Origin: Zygnema cylindricum
Lineage: Eukaryota; Streptophyta; Zygnematophyceae; Zygnematales; Zygnemataceae
Direction of reading: 5' to 3'
Assembly (NCBI GenBank): GCA_037447655.1
Contig: JBBHKE010000129.1
Span: forward strand, 1 to 32,789
DNA: 32,789 bases
In this document: piece after piece, positions 29,841 through 32,789 of the stretch
How the letters are laid out: the number at the start of each line of letters is the position of its first letter
How positions within the stretch are numbered: position 1 is the stretch's first letter
Notes under the pieces: model-generated
The model's database searches: none
Told to the model about the DNA's origin: nothing
Seen by the model: the letters and a program-made list of their open reading frames with translations, nothing else
Made by a program: the position numbers and the translations under genes

Positions 29841-30107
29841 GAAGCCTCTAGATAGTGATTAACTAACACACTAGCAATGGCAACCATCCACTGCTAACCT
29901 GGAAGGCAAAATTTTAGTTTGACTGCACTCCTATGCAGCTTTGACTCCCTTGAGTCCGTTGTAAAAAGAATCACTGAAAACGGCCAATCAGCCGATAAGT
30001 TATGAGGCAGTAAAAAATGCCAATTTGTACAAACTCTAAAAAGGAGAGGTGACTACCTACCAAAATTTTCTAAGTGTTGGTTCCCTCTAATAACTTCTAT
30101 CTTCTGA

Positions 30108-30182
30108 AGTACGGACCAATCAGATTGTTGTACCGTACCAAAAAGTACTACTGCCGATGTACCTTTTGTACGACCTATGTAC
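30108..30182 (-). promoter_or_regulatory. GTAC-rich block in LTR B
   Basis: Seven GTAC tetramers in 75 bp (near 30111, 30130, 30135, 30145, 30157, 30167, 30178). The 3' LTR keeps five at 24695-24763. Comparable to the block in LTR A. Confidence 0.4.
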
Positions 30183-30517
30183 GACAAGGCTATTAAGCGG
30201 ACGCCTGTTTGCATTTCACTCGTCCGTATATTCCTCGGAATTCCCATGACCGAATGTAATCTCTCCATGTGGCTCCATGTCATGCCACGTCACAAAACGC
30301 GAAAGTGACAATTTCGAGATTTCGGCGATGATGTGCGCCGTTGGATTTTGAGTGAGACGTAATCTTAGCCGTAATAAATACTTGCGCGATAATTGTTTCA
30401 CTATCGAAACAAAATGCATGATATCCGTTTTGAAATAGAATCGTACTTCGTACTTTTATAAAACTGTATCCATGCATGTTGTATACACTTTTAGTTAAAT
30501 GGATTTGTTCCTCCCTA

Positions 30518-30521
30518 ATAT

Positions 30522-30606
<85 letters not shown>
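30518..30606. repeat. (TA)n in element B 5' LTR
   Basis: About 89 bp of nearly pure TA repeats. Confidence 0.95.
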
Positions 30607-30609
<3 letters not shown>

Positions 30610-30629
30610 ATACTATAGCATTTAGCATT

Positions 30630-30715
30630 GGTCCTAGTCTAATAGGATAAAGCTGACCGCTATCGGCCAACTTGACGAACCGCAGGTACCGGGATCAAAT
30701 CCCGTGTCCGTCAGG
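30630..30715 (+). other. tRNA-like segment antisense within element B 5' LTR
   Basis: Near-identical to 25180-25264: A-box-like TAGTCTAATAGGATAAAGC and B-box-like GGGATCAAATCCC. No full cloverleaf could be drawn with confidence. Confidence 0.4.
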
Positions 30716-30917
30716 TATATTTTTAGTAACCTACTAAAAATAACCGCCTGTTGAACTAAGGCAGCCATGGTTCAACCACTCTCTCTATCCTTTAGTGACT
30801 ACAACAAGTATGGGGGCTAGAGTGAGGAGGTGGAGGCAGACTGCCCGTCTTTTTCTTTTCTTTTATCCTAACAAATTTAAACCTAGAAAATACTCTAAAA
30901 ATCTATTAATTTCAACA

Positions 30918-31201
30918 TGGGAGGGGTTTTTGACTTAGAGGATTGAGGAGGTAGCAGCCTCTTTCCCAAGAAGCTTGTATAAATATTGGCATCTTTGCCA
31001 CTTGATAATTAATCGCGTGGTTGGGTGTTTTCAGTGATTCTTTTTGTTGTGGACTCAGGGGAGTCTAGACTGCATAAGAGTGTAGTCAGATTGTCTACTT
31101 GCATGCTTGAGTAGTAGCTGTTCTAGTTGATAGTGGGTTAGTGATAAACTACCTAGAGGCTTCCTGAATTTTGTAGTCCAAATGGGGGACACAGAATTGC
31201 A
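30918..31201 (+). repeat. 3' LTR of element A, part 3
   Basis: Matches 16684-16963: GGATTGAGGAGG, CAAGAAGCTTGTATAAATAT and the end ATGGGGGACACAGAATTGCA. Followed by TATAC, the right target duplication of A, and then the right arm of the hAT-like element. Confidence 0.88.
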
Positions 31202-31206
31202 TATAC

Positions 31207-31535
31207 GTCGTACATTAGATAATTTTGTATTTTTTCGGTTACGCGCGGGCACGGTTTGTCGCGAGAAATCAAGTTTCGGTTAGCTTTTATTTTTGTAATC
31301 GCCGGTCGGTTAATGGTTAACAATTTTGGAAAGTGACCTATATCGGTCGGGTGTCGGTTACTCAGATTTTGAAAAAAAAAACGGTTGGTTTTGGTTATGT
31401 AAAATTTTGACTTTTGCGACCTCTGATCAAGATATTTAGCTTCTCGGTACATGGATTCGATATATCGATTATCGGATACCTAAAATTCGATATATATATT
31501 GAATATCGGCAGTAGATCTTCGATACCCAACACTA
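31207..31535. mobile_element. Right arm of the hAT-like element
   Basis: Inverted similarity to the left arm (14975-15330): GATCA-AGGTCGCAAA, AACCAAAACC and CGATATATCGAAT motifs, ending CGATACCCAACACTA. The 8-bp TSD ACTATTGG follows at 31536-31543. Confidence 0.7.
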
Positions 31536-31727
31536 ACTATTGGAGAGTTTAGTGAAAACCTTCTTTGTCCGTGCACACTTATTAGATTGCTAATCCAATG
31601 CTATGTTTTGAAAGGTCTCCCACTGAAAATTGAGCATGCGTGCACAGGGGAAAAGATGTCTCTTGTGGCAAAAAAAAAACATTAACACTACAATGTAGTA
31701 CATTACATAACTGAAAAAATAACGGTA

Positions 31728-31800
31728 CACGGTGAATAACTATTAGTGTTCATAACACTAATTCAGCGCCATAAAAATTGTGACACTCAAACCTAGAATA
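31728..31800. mobile_element. Possible left end of a CACCG-type MITE
   Basis: TA-CACGGTGAATAACTATTAGTG resembles the MITE 4 left terminus. No matching right terminus was found before the window end, so it is truncated or chance. Confidence 0.25.
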
Positions 31801-31940
31801 TAATTAATAACTGTATATTTTCCTTTACGCCAATAAAGGCAATGTTTAAAAATAAGAAAGAAGAAAGGTCCATTAGTCGATTACTCTAATTTCACGCATT
31901 CGTAGTATAGAGTACGAGTTGTATCATTCCGTGTTAACAC

Positions 31941-32141
31941 ATGTACAAAATAAGTGCCAGAAAACGACGTCAAAGCAAAAAAGTGAGTGGCGTCGACACT
32001 GAAAAACGCACTGAGATTTTATTTCTAACAATAAAAGAAAATCCGCAAACCTGTTTCCACATGTTCAAATGTCGACTAGAGACACGGGTGATACTTGCTA
32101 CAATATGGGAATTTGTATCCAAATTATTGTTAAATGCATAA
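31941..32141 (+). CDS. Small ORF in dispersed repeat, right copy
   Basis: Sixty-six residues, basic start (YKISARKRRQSKK) and the pattern TEILFLTIKENP...TIWEFVSKLL. The helical spacing with a late Trp is loosely like MADF/Myb-SANT domains found in Harbinger-type transposons, but this is a guess. DNA similarity to 195-480 suggests a repeat rather than a host gene. Confidence 0.2.
   Translation: MYKISARKRRQSKKVSGVDTEKRTEILFLTIKENPQTCFHMFKCRLETRVILATIWEFVSKLLLNA
31955..32120 (+). repeat. Dispersed repeat, right copy
   Basis: Shares the GAGTGG-GT-GACACTG, ACCTGTTT-CACATG-T, ATGTCGACTA and TATGGGAAT-TGT blocks with 195-480 in the same order. Confidence 0.45.
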
Positions 32142-32142
32142 A

Positions 32143-32418
32143 TTAGCGGAAATGTTTTGTTGCCTTTAGGGCATTTTCCCATGTGATAAATTCAAGATTC
32201 CATTCTCTCGTTTTCCTCCAAATCTTAGCCCCCAACGAGAAAATCTGCAGCCGTACCAAAAAAATGAAATTTCCACAGTACAATAAGCTATCAAGCTCGT
32301 GTGCATTCTCGGCAAATTTATATTCCCACGATTTCTTGGGTCTTATTCCACCATGTACGGACCCGAGCGTACAGTGAAAGGGAGGACAACCAGCCGGATC
32401 AAATCCTTGTATTTTCAC
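32143..32418 (-). CDS. Unrecognised ORF, 91 codons
   Basis: Not low complexity; contains PKKSWEYKFAENAHELDSLL and IWRKTREWNLEFITWENA. The W-E-Y-K-F start is vaguely like BED zinc-finger leaders of hAT transposases, but the paired cysteines and histidines are missing. No splice or start evidence; it may be a relic or chance. Confidence 0.15.
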   Translation of the reverse strand: MKIQGFDPAGCPPFHCTLGSVHGGIRPKKSWEYKFAENAHELDSLLYCGNFIFLVRLQIFSLGAKIWRKTREWNLEFITWENALKATKHFR

Positions 32419-32670
32419 CTAGGAGCACCACGCACTTTAGTTCACCTCAAACGGAGGTCGAACAGCGGAGTAAGTCCGTTGCAACGGTGGCGGCTCCACC
32501 ACATGGCAGCTGTTCTATGTAGCTCTATCATAGGGGTACATTGTGGAAAGTGTTGTTCTTTGGTCTAAAATAGATCGCAGAAGCGACCCAAACTATCATG
32601 CAAAAAGCTAAGCAAAAATAGGTCGACGAACAATCATTTGAAATGCATCCTCCATTTAACATACAACAAA
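32419..32670. other. No recognised feature
   Basis: Only short frames without domain signals; no RNA gene or transposon end seen. Confidence 0.4.
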
Positions 32671-32764
32671 CAACATTTAGGGTTTCATGGAATAATCAAC
32701 ATAAATAAACCCTATGACAACATCTAAGGTTTGATGGAATAATCGACATAAACAAACCCTAGGA
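32671..32764. repeat. Two-copy tandem repeat, 47-bp period
   Basis: CAACAT(T/C)TA-GGTTT-ATGGAATAATC-ACATAAA-AAACCCTA-GACA occurs at 32671 and 32718; the array may continue beyond the window. Confidence 0.8.
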
Positions 32765-32789
32765 CAAATGCATAAACAATGCATATCAA

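Larger units (their letters stand above)
24383..30917 (-). mobile_element. Ty1/copia retrotransposon B, full length, minus strand, broken
   Basis: 5' LTR 29804-30917, PBS 29789-29803, gag-pol from about 29823 down to 25481, polypurine tract 25468-25480, 3' LTR 24383-25467. Inserted in the 3' LTR of A, so younger than A. The same family by protein and PBS, but the LTRs differ clearly and carry a (TA)n tract. Frame breaks occur in gag, integrase and RT, so it is not autonomous, although protease and RNase H are intact. Confidence 0.92.
29804..30917 (-). repeat. 5' LTR of element B (1114 bp)
   Basis: On the minus strand starts TGTTGAAATTAATAG at 30917 and ends GAATTCCA at 29804. It contains a GTAC-rich block (30108-30182, seven GTAC), a tRNA-like segment (30630-30715, opposite strand) and (TA)n at 30518-30606. 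Confidence 0.9.
15964..31201 (+). mobile_element. Ty1/copia retrotransposon A, full length but nested and broken
   Basis: Structure: 5' LTR 15964-16963, PBS 16964-16978, gag-protease-integrase-RT-RNase H 16944-22464, polypurine tract 22465-22477, and a 3' LTR in three pieces (22478-23005, 24184-24382, 30918-31201). The order integrase before reverse transcriptase defines copia. Flanks CATAC (15959-15963) and TATAC (31202-31206) are a 5-bp target duplication with one change. Two solo LTRs and element B sit inside it. Stops and frameshifts throughout pol, a damaged protease and a damaged zinc knuckle show it is dead. Confidence 0.9.
14975..31535. mobile_element. hAT-like element, invaded by copia element A and others
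   Basis: Left end TAGTGTTGGGTATCGG (14975) and right end, reverse-complemented, TAGTGTTGGGTATCGA (31535), the same family as 3656-4106. After removing MITE 1, MITE 2 and element A the flanks read ACTACTGG (left) and ACTATTGG (31536-31543), an 8-bp duplication with one mismatch. The native element is 14975-15963 plus 31207-31535, about 1.3 kb. Its two arms share CGATATAT-rich sequence, GATCAnAGGTCGCAAA and AACCGAAACC-like stretches in inverted orientation, so it is foldback-like. No transposase was seen. Confidence 0.75.

Overview
Nuclear DNA from a green-lineage eukaryote. The case rests on one recognisable spliced gene whose conserved exons read like the plant form of the m6A methyltransferase METTL3 (called MTA in plants), plus plant-style Ty1/copia elements, hAT-like elements and many microsatellites. 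The long, repeat-filled introns and the low-complexity coding segments suggest a charophyte alga or another non-angiosperm rather than a crop-type angiosperm; the species cannot be named from this sequence.

Layout. 1-3170: AT-rich sequence with no supported gene, one unrecognised ORF (1010-1312), a repeat resembling one near the right edge, and a GA tract. 3171-13645: the MTA/METTL3 homologue on the minus strand, reconstructed here as nine exons with the coding start at 13645 and the stop at 3171. Its introns hold a hAT-like element with a perfect 8-bp target duplication, (TA)n tracts, several minisatellites, a TA-flanked MITE and degenerate copies of the end of exon 7. 13646-14260: short upstream region with a CT-rich tract (sense strand) and a small hairpin next to the ATG. 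14261-31543: a nest of transposons starting about 600 bp upstream of the MTA start codon. 31544-32789: AT-rich sequence with repeat fragments and small unconvincing ORFs.

The nest can be ordered from target-site duplications (TSDs). A hAT-like element (14975-31535) inserted first, with 8-bp TSD ACTACTGG/ACTATTGG. A copia element 'A' (plus strand, 15964-31201, TSD CATAC/TATAC) then inserted into it. Two solo LTRs of a second LTR family (19544-20714 and 23006-24183, opposite orientations) inserted into A. A second, related copia element 'B' (minus strand, 24383-30917) inserted into the 3' LTR of A. Two MITEs (14265-14769 and 14778-14974) inserted at the left hAT border, one of them splitting the hAT TSD; a third lies in a tandem array inside the hAT element.

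A and B both encode gag-protease-integrase-RT-RNase H and both are broken by stops and frameshifts. Both have a primer binding site complementary to the anticodon arm, not the 3' end, of initiator tRNA-Met, as in Drosophila copia, and in both the gag frame opens inside the LTR and reads through that site. No new multi-gene system was found. The strongest leads are the half-tRNA primer/gag overlap, the transposon stratigraphy, and the low-complexity expansion of the m6A writer.
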